Made by a program: the position numbers and the translations under genes
The notes under the pieces: model-generated
What the model was told of the DNA's origin: nothing
Seen by the model: the letters and a program-made list of their open reading frames with translations, nothing else
Databases searched by the model: none
Part shown: positions 1-8,410 of the stretch, piece after piece
How the letters are laid out: the number at the start of each line of letters is the position of its first letter
Position numbering within the stretch: the first letter of the stretch is position 1
Assembly: GCF_000372725.1 (NCBI RefSeq)
Contig: NW_005198537.1
Coordinates: forward strand, 68,873-132,872
Direction of reading: 5' to 3'
Source: Emiliania huxleyi CCMP1516
Lineage: Eukaryota; Haptophyta; Isochrysidales; Noelaerhabdaceae
Length of the DNA: 64,000 bases

Positions 1-15
1 TGCCCCTCCCCCCAG

Positions 16-396
16 TTCTCGTTTGGCTCTGCCGCGCCGCCCGCGGCCACCTTCACCTTCGGCGCCCAGGCGGCCGACGCCCCCGCGCCAACCTTTGGGG
101 CTGGCGCCGCCGCGCCGATCTTCGGGGCTGCAGGCGGCGCCTCCGCGCCAACGTTCGGAGCTGCTGGCCCCGCCGCCGCGCCCGTGTTTGGAGCCGCTGG
201 CGCCGCCGCTGCGCCGACGTTTGGGGCCGGCGCCGCGACTGCGCCCACGTTCGGAGCTGCTGGCGCCGCCGCGGGCGGCGTCTTCAACTTCGGAGCTGCT
301 GGCGCCGCCCCCGTCCCTGCTCCGGGCGCGGCGGCGCCGGCCTTCACCTTCGGGTCGGGCGGCGCCTTTGGGTCTGGGGGCGGTGCGCCGTCGTGA
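16..396 (+). CDS. FG-repeat nucleoporin, C-terminal exon (partial)
   Basis: The first 15 bases are a pyrimidine tract ending in CAG, which looks like a 3' splice site, so the exon should begin at 16 and run to the TGA at 394-396. The peptide is almost entirely Ala/Pro/Gly linkers around FG dipeptides (FSFG, FTFG, repeated APTFGA, FNFG, FGSG), about a dozen in 126 residues. This is the composition of the disordered FG domain of nucleoporins that bind transport receptors in the pore channel. An FG domain at the extreme C-terminus fits NUP153/POM121-like or plant NUP1/NUP136-like proteins, but the folded part lies outside the window and the subtype cannot be decided. A general low-complexity Ala/Gly protein is the alternative. 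Confidence 0.75.
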   Translation, partial: FSFGSAAPPAATFTFGAQAADAPAPTFGAGAAAPIFGAAGGASAPTFGAAGPAAAPVFGAAGAAAAPTFGAGAATAPTFGAAGAAAGGVFNFGAAGAAPVPAPGAAAPAFTFGSGGAFGSGGGAPS

Positions 397-966
397 GGCG
401 GAAGGAGCTGGCAGGCGGACAGCCCGGCAGGCTGCATCCGCTCCCCGGTGCTCCTCCCTAGGTGCGCCCTCCGCAGCGGCGGCCACTGGCACCGGCGCCG
501 GCGATGTTGCCGGCGCCAGTGCCGGCGCCAGTGCCCGCGCTGGGTCGGGGGCCGTCCGGGTCCGCCTCATCAAAAGGGCGGGGCGGGGCGGGCCGCGGTA
601 GGAGGCGCGGGCGGCCTGCAGAAGGCGCGGTGGGAAGGGAAGGGAGGGGAGGCTCGTGGCCGACGGGCTGCCAAGCGGCCGACAGGCAGGCATGCATGTG
701 TGCGGCGGAAACCCGTTGCTATGAATGAAGGGGGCCACGGAGATCTGTCGGGCGGGGCCCAGACCCCAGACTCCGTCTCGGTGGACTGCGCCCCCCGAGC
801 GAGCCACTACGCGCTGCGGCTCGTCTGGCGCTGTGGGGAGCGTGAAGTTGTGTTCTGAACTTCTGTCGCCCGCGGCTGTCGGTAGAGCTCCTTTTCATAA
901 GTTCAGTGCACAGCAAAGGGGCGCGGTCACACACATATGCACTTGCGAGCGACAGCGCTGACTGTA
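397..966. other. Intergenic, no gene seen
   Basis: Gap between the nucleoporin 3' end and the Cys-rich gene. It contains short GCCGGCGCC-type near-tandem repeats around 490-540. Open frames here are GC-rich shadows without recognisable features. Confidence 0.5.
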
Positions 967-1650
967 TCAAAGGCGAACCATGGTCGAGGTCGAGATCCGG
1001 ACTCGGTGCCGAAACACTTCCTCTCGCAGCCCATCTGCCACGGCCAGATTGGCCGCATGCGCCGCAAAGGAGCCCAACGCAACCTCGTGTTCGATCGTGC
1101 GCTGCCAGCGCCTCCGCCGGCGGAGCCGCCGCCGCTCGGCAAGCTGCGCGGGCTGGAGCACAACAGACCGCACGCAGCAGCCGAGCGCCGGGCAGGTCAG
1201 ACAGCCGCAGCACGCGAGGGTCGGCAATACCTCGGCACCCGGTGGGAACTCGAACGCTGTGGTAGTGCAGCAGAGCTGCAACCGCGCCGCCACCGCCATT
1301 CCGGGCGACGGCGTGCAAGCGGGCGCTGGGCAAGCCGCTGCGCTGCAGCTGGGCGCTGAGCACGCGCTCACTCGTCCCTCCCACCCGCAACCTCGGCCTC
1401 TCGCCTCGCAGAAGGGCATGCACGCGGGCGCGAGGCCGGCAAGAGCGCAGCCGCAGCCACAGCAAACGATGGCGTCGATCGGTTGGACGGTGGCGGGAGC
1501 GGGACCGGCAGTGGCTGCAGGCGGAGGTGCCGTAGCGGGAGGAGGGCTTGAAGCGGCGTGGGTTATGGGCGTTCCGGTGACCACAGGGGCGCCGATCGAG
1601 ACCGACGTCGATGTAATCGGGACACCCACCGCAATGGCTGAGGTGTCCAT
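967..1650 (-). CDS. Cysteine-rich protein of unknown function
   Basis: A 227-residue ORF without introns. The N-terminus (residues 1-60) is Thr/Pro/Ala-rich and lacks Cys. Residues about 60-180 hold clustered cysteines: a CCGCGC block, a run of single Cys spaced 4-7 residues, then LCC, ACCGCLTC and GCC. The C-terminal 45 residues are basic. Paired and CxC cysteines mixed with hydrophobic residues suggest a metal-binding or palmitoylated membrane-associated domain, somewhat like PLAC8-type Cys-rich proteins, but I do not recognise the family. No signal peptide is apparent. The frame is favoured because the opposite-strand frames read as Arg/Ala-rich shadow. Confidence 0.5.
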   Translation of the reverse strand: MDTSAIAVGVPITSTSVSIGAPVVTGTPITHAASSPPPATAPPPAATAGPAPATVQPIDAIVCCGCGCALAGLAPACMPFCEARGRGCGWEGRVSACSAPSCSAAACPAPACTPSPGMAVAARLQLCCTTTAFEFPPGAEVLPTLACCGCLTCPALGCCVRSVVLQPAQLAERRRLRRRRRWQRTIEHEVALGSFAAHAANLAVADGLREEVFRHRVRISTSTMVRL

Positions 1651-2048
1651 TGCAATTGGGGGCTGCCCTTGTCAACATTCTTAAAACGCAGGCCTCTCTC
1701 ACAGCACACTGGCACGACAAGGGCGCGGACTGGCGCGGACTGGCACACACACCGGCTCACCACCGGAGCCGCCTAAGCGACTCCGTTAAGAACGGCAATG
1801 CACTCCGCACCATGCACAATGCCGCTCTCCCCGCACGCTAGCTCGTTCACCGTCTGCCACCCACGCCACGGCGGTGTGGAGGACGACAGACAAGCGCTGC
1901 ATCTGCAGCCCGTGCCAGTTCTTGGTGGTCCATGTGACCTCGTCCAGGTGCTGAGCGTGCGAAAGTTTGTTGCTCAGCTGGTTCGCCGCCTCCCTCAGGG
2001 TGCTGCGAACCTCCTTTTGCGAAGAAGAATTGTGCGCGGGCTGGTTTA
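1651..2048. other. Intergenic, no gene seen
   Basis: No supported gene between the Cys-rich ORF start and the first dispersed repeat. Short frames here lack recognisable features. Confidence 0.45.
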
Positions 2049-2372
2049 CCCATCCCTCCCTTGGGTTGTCTGTTTTCTTTCTTTCTTTCTTTCCCTGTCA
2101 GTGTGCCTGTGCTAGACTGAGATGAGACCGCCAGTGGAGTTGGGAGTCCACCGTGCACCGCGCTGCGAGCGAGCCTGTCGTGTCTCTTGTGCTTCTTGTC
2201 AGGAGCAGGAGAGCCCCACCTGTGCCCCTGTCCTTCCAAAATCCTGCTCGTGCAGGTGGGGACCCTGTCATCCTCCTCTCCCCCATCCCTCGTTTGGGTT
2301 TGTCTGTTTTCTTTCTTTCTTAGCCCCATTTCTGCCTTCTAGCTTTCTTTCTTTTAGCCCCACCGACTCCGG
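2049..2372 (+). repeat. Dispersed repeat family, copy A
   Basis: Begins with a module CATCCCTCCCTTGGGTTGTC followed by a CTTT-rich tail, then a second module starting TGTCAGTGTGCC at 2096. The part 2178-2372 is nearly identical to 4864-5060, and the 5' portion matches 18298 and 62748. Both modules end in TTTTCTTTCTTTCTT, with TTAG following, so the 3' end resembles a polypyrimidine tract plus acceptor AG. No protein is supported. Confidence 0.85.
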
Positions 2373-2538
2373 ATCGACGATCGCCACGAGCTGCTGCCCG
2401 GCGACCGGCCGACCGCCGCTCGCCTTCGACGACAGTCGTAACAATCGGCGGTGAGCGGCACCTCCTTGGCCCAGCACCGGTGTTATCACGTCTCAGCTGC
2501 TTCATTGCCATGTCCAGTTATGGCGGAGACGCGAGTAA

Positions 2539-4337
2539 TGGAGAAGTCTGTCCGCGCCTAAGGATTCTGCCTTTCCTATTCTGCTCTACTACACAAGGAT
2601 TCTTGCTATTCTACCTCTCACTAGATTCCCCTTCCCAGGTTCCTCTTCTGCTCAGATATTCTGATTCTCTCCCCAGACTCTCCCATCTTGGCCCCGCTTT
2701 CAGCTTCCTGATTCTCCATTCTCGTTTCCTCCGCTTCCTTTCCGATTCTCTAGGGCAGCCAGAGCCAATTCCTGATTCTGCTCCCCCCTCCCGATTCTCC
2801 TGTCTCTCTTCCTATTCTTGATGCTCCATTTGATTCCTGATTCCTGATTCCTGATTTGTCGGATCGCCCACATTTTGACCGGGATTCTGATTCCTGATTC
2901 CTGATTCCTGATTCCTGATTCCAACATTTTGACCGGGATTCTGATTCCTGATTCCTGATTCCTGATTCCTGATTCCTCGGAGTTACGCATTTCGGCGGGA
3001 TCCTATGTTGGCCTGACTCTCCGAACTCCTGAGCCGATATTGCGTGTGCGCGGGGCTTCACACAGCTCACTCAAACTTCGCCCGCGGCAGCATGCTCAGG
3101 CGCGGGTCTCTCTGGCGCTCCAGCCTCACGTCAGCGCACTCAGCGCTTAGGCCTCGGTCCGGCGTCCGCAAAGGCGCAGTGTGTGGTGCGGGCTCTGCCC
3201 GCCCCCCCGAGGAGAGGGGGGGGGGGGGGGGCGCTCCCGCGCGGGGGGGAGCCGAGCGAAGCTCGGCTCGGGTTCAAACACTAACCCTCCCCCTTTTCCC
3301 TTTTTCTAAAACTGCTCGCCGCGAGCGGCTCGCTTCTAAAACGAGCTCGCCGCGGCTGTCGCCGCGTCTCGCCTGTCTAGGCGTCGTGATGCGTGTGTGC
3401 TTTTGAGCTGGGCGTATAAGAAGAAGAAATTGAAGCACTCCTCCCATTGACTTAGTACGAGCACCGAGACACGAGACAGCAGCCTACCCGTTCTACACCC
3501 ACACCGCCGCGGAGCTGCCTAGCTGGCGGGTGCATTCACAGCGAGCCCGCGGGCTTGGAGACCCAATCAGACAGCACTCCCCACAGCAAAAGAGCAGACG
3601 TGCCGCTGTGAGCATCGCTGAGCAGCACCAACGACCGCTTGCGGGGTCGCCGCAGGCCGGCGCCAAGCTGCATCTGACGCCGGCATGCCGTTCAAACCCC
3701 GGCACCAAGCGCCCGCGGGAATGGGAGACCGCCTGCCCAGAATTAAGATCGGCCGCGCACTGCTCTGGCTCCACCATGCCACCGCCCATGAGATCTCTGA
3801 CGCACGTGTGATGAGCCGCCGTTCAAAAGCGACTGTACTGTGCGGAGCGCGGAGCGCACTTCGATGGCAAAGTGGGTGGCGCGGAGGATACGGCGCGTAC
3901 ACATGAGCGTGATTGGTTGCGTGAGCATGCCCAGATGGCCGGCCGGCCGGGCTACCGCCCCTCGACGGGCAAAAACAGGAATCAGGAAACGAGAGTCCGG
4001 CCGGGTTGCCAAGAAATCGGCGGGCAAAGGGAAAATTCGCTTTCCGGCATCCGGAGGCAGAAACCGCAACCGCGCGACAGAATCTGATAAGGCGAGAATC
4101 GGACGGACAGAATCAGATCGATTAGGCAGAAACGGAAGCTGGGTGAGGAATCCTGCCCGGAGGCTGAGTGCGTGGAAAGGGGACGGGCAGAATCAGATCG
4201 AGTAGGCAGAACCGGAAAAGGAGAGTGAGAATCAGAAGAAACGGACACGAATCCCTCTCGAGCCTCCGCATACAGAATCCTGTCTTGGGTGGCAGAATCG
4301 CTAGTGCAGAATCCTCAGGCGTGGACAGGGTTCTCCA
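2539..4337. mobile_element. Foldback-type element with GATTCTG-rich inverted arms
   Basis: The ends are inverted repeats of 32 bp, 2539-2570 and 4306-4337, matching at all but about four positions. Inside, the left arm (to about 2990) is packed with GATTCTG/ATTCCTG motifs on the + strand and the right arm (from about 3970) carries the same motifs on the - strand, for example CAGAATCAGATCGA at about 4102 and 4188. The core (3000-3960) contains G and C homopolymer runs near 3210 and no convincing transposase. This is the architecture of a non-autonomous foldback element. No clear target-site duplication was found. Confidence 0.7.
2829..2980 (+). repeat. Compound TGATTCC heptamer array
   Basis: Three runs of the heptamer TGATTCC are separated by two copies of the spacer ACATTTTGACCGGGATTC, giving a higher-order unit of about 60 bp. 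It lies in the left arm of the foldback element and probably arose by slippage or unequal exchange. Confidence 0.9.
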
Positions 4338-4863
4338 AGACTGGGAGACGCGCTGATAGCATTCCTGTGCACGCAGTTGGACCAGCACGGCCATCGGGTG
4401 CGTGGCGCAAAAGACCTGTTTGCGCTGTCTTCAATATCAGCGGCTACATGCGCTGCTGCGCGTACCGGTAAGGTCCACATGTTGATCACATCCATATACC
4501 TCACTAACATACAGCTGGCGAGACTTGCATCCCTTGTCTGGCCATGCTGTGCATCATCTCACCGTATGCAGCCGTATACGCCCACGGTGCTCACAGGGTC
4601 GGGCGTCACGGTGCTCGTGGCAAGCATCTCCGTCACTCTTGTGACTTGTGGGCTTGGGTGGTGTTGCCTCCGGTGCTACTGCTGGCTAGGGTGCCAATGG
4701 CGCGACGGGAGGCGGCCATTGGCGCCACTACAGCAACGATTGTTACGCCGTGGAAAAATCCGGGATTTCGTGCCCCAGAAGTCAGCGCTGGGTCCCAGGA
4801 AGGCGAATGCGATGACGGCCTCTAGTGTGAGTTCACACTCCCAACAGATAAGCACATGAAGCA
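4338..4863. other. Intergenic, no gene seen
   Basis: Lies between the foldback element and repeat copy B. Nothing recognisable. Confidence 0.4.
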
Positions 4864-5060
4864 TGTCGTGTCTCTTGTGCTTCTTGTCAGGAGCAGGAGA
4901 GCCCCACCTGTGCCCCTGTCCTTCCAAAATCCTGCTCGTGCAGGTGGGGACCCTGTCATCCTCCTCTCCCCCATCCCTCGTTTGGGTTTGTCTGTTTTCT
5001 TTCTTTCTTAGCCCCATTTCTGTTTTGTGGCTTTCTTTCTTTTAGCCCCACCGACTCCGG
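4864..5060 (+). repeat. Dispersed repeat family, copy B
   Basis: Near-identical to 2178-2372, including the terminal CTTTCTTTCTTTTAG and the CCCCACCGACTCCGG after it. It carries only the 3' part of the first module. The high identity points to recent spread or local duplication. Confidence 0.9.
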
Positions 5061-5188
5061 GAAATCTCGAGGGCTCTCGAGTGCTCACAGCAAGAGTTCC
5101 CTCGTAGAGTCGTCTGTTTTTTTGTGAGCGCCTTTCGGGCAGCTGGTGTACGGCTGGGGTGTACGGCCTACGGCATTGATGTACATTG

Positions 5189-6559
5189 ATGATCCGCCTC
5201 AAGCCCGGCGAGAGCTCACAGCTCTCTTCGTCCGTCCTCCTCTCGACTGCCGCTGCCGCTGATGCGTCGGCGCCCGCATCGCTGCTCCTCCTCTCGCCGG
5301 GAGCCGCCGCCGCCGAAGCGCCGCCGCCGTCGTTGCCGGGAGCGGGGTGGATCGAGGTCTGCCGCTGCAACCCGCAGGCGCAGCTCCGAGGCACCATCCT
5401 TCCCGCCGGCAGCTGGCTGACGGCGAGCGGCGGCGAGCTTCACCTCGTCGCGGCGCATGTGCCAGGAGGGCGAAAGCAAGAAAACGACGCGGCGGCAACG
5501 GAGCGCTCTCTCGCCAGAGACCTCGAGGAGTGGGTCGGGCTGTGCGCGCAGCGGCGAGCCCTCGCCGAGCGTGCGGCGGCGGAGGGCCAGGCTTGGGAGG
5601 CGCAGGCGGAGGCTCAGAAGCTGCCCATCGACTGGGGTGGGCTGAAACTGCACCGCGCCTGCGCCGCAGAGATCCAGGAGCACGGCCTGCAGCGTGGCGC
5701 TCCGGTCGGGCTGGAGGCGACCCTCTCGGCGCTGTGCGCGCGCCGTGCCGCCGCCACCGGGGCGCCGACTCGCGCCAAGCTGCGGCGGGAGGAGCGAGCC
5801 GCCCCGCCGCGGCGCTGGAGGGAGGTGGCGCTCGGGGGTAGCGCGCTGGAGGCTGTGGCGACCGACGCGCTCTCGTTCCCGCTGAGCGGAGCTTTGCTGG
5901 CGTACCTGGCCGGGGTCGACGGGGCGGAGACGCTGACGGTGCACATCCTCGGCCCGGAGCCCGCCGCCGAGTTGCGCTGCCGGCGCAAGTGGCTCGCCAT
6001 GCTTGCGGCGCTCCCGCACGTGCGCTCCCTGCGCCTTCTCTTCTGCGGCCCTCGCGTGCCGGCCCGGCTGGACGGCGTCGCTGAGGAGCTCGTCCTGACC
6101 GAGGCCTCGGGCGGCGGAGGCGCGGGGAGCGGCGGCGGCGGGAGAGGGGCAGGGGGCAGGCTCTCGCTCGCCTTCCTCCGAGGCGACTACCATCACCGCC
6201 GCCCGGAGGCGCCGGCAAAGTTCAGTCAGGAGCAGCTGGCCATTGCCTTCCACCCGGGGCTCGCCGAGCACGCCGCGGACTGGGCGCCCTCGCTGCGGCC
6301 GCTGCTCCGTCGCGGGACGCCGGTCGGGCTGACGGCGTACCACCCTCCGGAGGCGGAGCTCGACGCGCGCACGCTCGCCGCTCTCGGCGGCGCGGCGGGG
6401 GCGGGAGGGGCGGGGCAGCTTGCGGCGGCGCCGAGGCCCAACCCGCTCGCCTCGCGCCTGCCGCATCTCGATGAGCTCTTCCCGGGGCGCACGTACGCCG
6501 CAAACGCATTCATTACGCTCGCCGCGCAGGGCAGAGGCGCTTGCGTGGCCAAGCACTAG
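5189..6559 (+). CDS. MSS51-type C-terminal domain protein
   Basis: An intronless ORF of about 456 residues. The C-terminal 250 residues follow the pattern of the MSS51 C-terminal domain (mitochondrial splicing suppressor 51-like, often found behind a MYND zinc finger): LTVHILGPEP, then a W..ML..LP..RSLRLLFCGP stretch, then IAFHPGLAEH, then VGLTAYHPPEAELDA and a closing NPLASRLP block. No MYND finger is visible in the N-terminal half, which is Ala/Glu-rich and may be disordered. Yeast Mss51 activates COX1 translation; most algal homologues are uncharacterised, so only the domain is assigned. The domain contains a Gly-rich insertion (about residues 310-325). Start chosen at the first ATG. Confidence 0.7.
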   Translation: MIRLKPGESSQLSSSVLLSTAAAADASAPASLLLLSPGAAAAEAPPPSLPGAGWIEVCRCNPQAQLRGTILPAGSWLTASGGELHLVAAHVPGGRKQENDAAATERSLARDLEEWVGLCAQRRALAERAAAEGQAWEAQAEAQKLPIDWGGLKLHRACAAEIQEHGLQRGAPVGLEATLSALCARRAAATGAPTRAKLRREERAAPPRRWREVALGGSALEAVATDALSFPLSGALLAYLAGVDGAETLTVHILGPEPAAELRCRRKWLAMLAALPHVRSLRLLFCGPRVPARLDGVAEELVLTEASGGGGAGSGGGGRGAGGRLSLAFLRGDYHHRRPEAPAKFSQEQLAIAFHPGLAEHAADWAPSLRPLLRRGTPVGLTAYHPPEAELDARTLAALGGAAGAGGAGQLAAAPRPNPLASRLPHLDELFPGRTYAANAFITLAAQGRGACVAKH

Positions 6560-6766
6560 AATGACTCAGTTCATGGCACATTTCTTAGCCCCCCGCTGGC
6601 CGGTTGCACTCGTGCGACGTAGCGGGGGGCCACGACTACGTTTACGAAAACATAAGTAGCCAAACATAAGTAGTCCTGCGAGGCAGGTGTGATATGCACA
6701 TGATTTAGATTCGATCGACGATTCGAGTTTGAGACACGTTCGAGACTGAATTTGGCCGCCCCACGC

Positions 6767-7822
6767 CAGCGAGCGGGTTCTTTACCAAGTTGCAACCCTT
6801 GTTCCGCACTCGGCTGTGAACGCTGCTGTTTGCCGCCGGTTGAGCAGCACCCCGTCCCCATCCAGGTTGTTGGTTGCTGCCCCAGGTCCCGCACTATGTA
6901 GGTGCACTGCTTCAGCAGCGTGCACCTACCTCGATCGACGATCCTGGTCGCTGGTGTCGGTTGCGCAACCTTTTTGCCGACCTCCGAGCCCAGATAGCGC
7001 GCCGTGTCTGATCCTCGTCGGCATCTGCTTCCGGGCCTGGCGGCCCGCCACAAGGACTTAGGTGAGAAGTGCCCGCCGAAACATCGGAACGACGCTGCTC
7101 CGCTCGACTTGGTTGGTTGCTGGCAGCACCCCAGCACCGGGGGGTCCTGAGAGCTGTTGGTTGGTGCTCTGTTCACAGCCTTGTTATTGAGAAGAAAATA
7201 CCTCCGATGGCGCTGTGCGCTGGCCTGTGAGAGGTTGAGGTGCGAGCCCTGGAGGCCCTGGGGAGGGGGGGGGACTACCCGCGGGCTTAGAAGGCCCGCG
7301 AGCAGGGGGGTGGGGCATTGAGACCGGTCATGAATGAGTGCGCGACACGCATGTTGCGAGCAGCGTTGTTGATGTTTTGCGCATCGCCACTGACGGCGGC
7401 GCGCGAGAGCTGTTGCGAGTGGTGCTGGGCGAAGCCCCGGGCGCTGCCGGAGGCTGTGCCGTAGTCGGTGCGGTCGACGGCGCTCGGGCTGCCGACCTCT
7501 TTGGCGAAGTTGAAGATGATTCTCTTGGTTGGCGGCGCGATGCCGCCCTGGCTTTCGACGAGACAAATTTTGACGATTCCGTTCTTGACATGGAGCGCGT
7601 CGTAGTACTGTCCCTTGTGCTCTTTGACCCAGCCTTTGCCGGTCGCATGGACGAGCGGGCCCTGTGACTTGTGGCCGCGCTCTTTGCACCCAAGAACCCT
7701 GAGCAAGGTTTGGTCGAGGGTGTTGCCGAAGCCAAACTTGTGGCCCAGTGACGCACAGCATCCGCCGTTCACAGCACAGTGCGGAACAAGGGTTGCAACC
7801 TGGTAAAGAACTCGCTCGCCCT
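6767..7822. repeat. Inverted duplication pair (about 60 bp arms)
   Basis: The segment 6767-6830 on + matches the reverse complement of 7758-7822, sharing TTGCAACCCTTGTTCCGCAC and most of the flanking bases. The right arm is coding in the minus-strand ORF 7287-7940, so the left arm is an inverted fragment of the same gene. This points to local inverted duplication or transposon rearrangement. Confidence 0.85.
6898..6929. other. Hairpin-forming palindrome
   Basis: GTAGGTGCAC followed by TGCT, a short loop, and AGCAGCGTGCACCTAC form a near-perfect stem. Its function is unknown; it lies in the loop between the 6.8 and 7.8 kb inverted arms. Confidence 0.6.
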
Positions 7823-7940
7823 TCAAACAAACACGGGGAACCTCCCTCTCCGTCAGAGTTCGCTCCCACTGAGGCCTCCGCTTTTTATTTCGCAGAGGCC
7901 CCTTATAGCTTATTGTATAAGGGAGAGCGAGACTCATCAT
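7287..7940 (-). CDS. Hypothetical protein, possibly element-borne
   Basis: A 217-residue ORF with balanced composition, unlike the surrounding shadow frames. It contains Cys/His positions near residues 60-95 and a mixed charged C-terminus rich in Ala, Asn, Arg and Ser. I do not recognise a family. Part of the coding region is repeated in inverted orientation at 6767-6830, so the ORF may belong to a mobile element or have been locally rearranged. The first two codons are ATG; either could start. Confidence 0.4.
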   Translation of the reverse strand: MMSLALPYTISYKGPLRNKKRRPQWERTLTEREVPRVCLKGERVLYQVATLVPHCAVNGGCCASLGHKFGFGNTLDQTLLRVLGCKERGHKSQGPLVHATGKGWVKEHKGQYYDALHVKNGIVKICLVESQGGIAPPTKRIIFNFAKEVGSPSAVDRTDYGTASGSARGFAQHHSQQLSRAAVSGDAQNINNAARNMRVAHSFMTGLNAPPPCSRAF

Positions 7941-8219
7941 TTAGAGAATGTGGGAGGACCGAGCCCGGGACCGCGTGAGCGTTGCATTTCTGCCCTCGCT
8001 CACACGCGCGCTTAGAGTTATGCGGCGCTACGGTGGAACTCGTGTTTAATTGAACAAGGCTGACCCCTACCCCTCTCGGTGGGCTTGCAGGTAGGGGGTT
8101 CGGGTAATAAGGTGCATCGGGGTCGGCGGGCGTGAACTGGAGAGATACCCGCTTCGGCCGTTTAGTTGCGAACTCCCTTTCCCCTCGGCGGCCTTCTGTC
8201 TTGCCCCGGCTGGGTGTGT

Positions 8220-8410
8220 CGGCTGCCGTTCCTTCGTCCGGCTGTTCGTACCTGTTCGTGCGTCAGGTGTGGGTGTGTTTTGGCCAGTGCCGTTCCTGCG
8301 TCCGGCTGTTCGACTGTTCGTGCGAGAGGTGAGTGGATGTGTGTGGGATTTCTGCCGTTTGAGCTGTGCCGTTCCTGTGTCCGGCTATTCGTGCCTTCCG
8401 TTTTCGGACA
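8220..8410 (+). repeat. Degenerate tandem repeat GCCGTTCCTGCGTCCGGCTG
   Basis: Three imperfect copies start near 8226, 8288 and 8367, each followed by an ATTCG/GTTCGTGC-like tail. Spacing is 62-79 bp. Confidence 0.7.

Noticed and set aside
8080..8130. Possible small structured RNA or tRNA near CCCCTACCCC/GGTAGGGG
   Set aside because: Only one short stem; no cloverleaf or conserved boxes.
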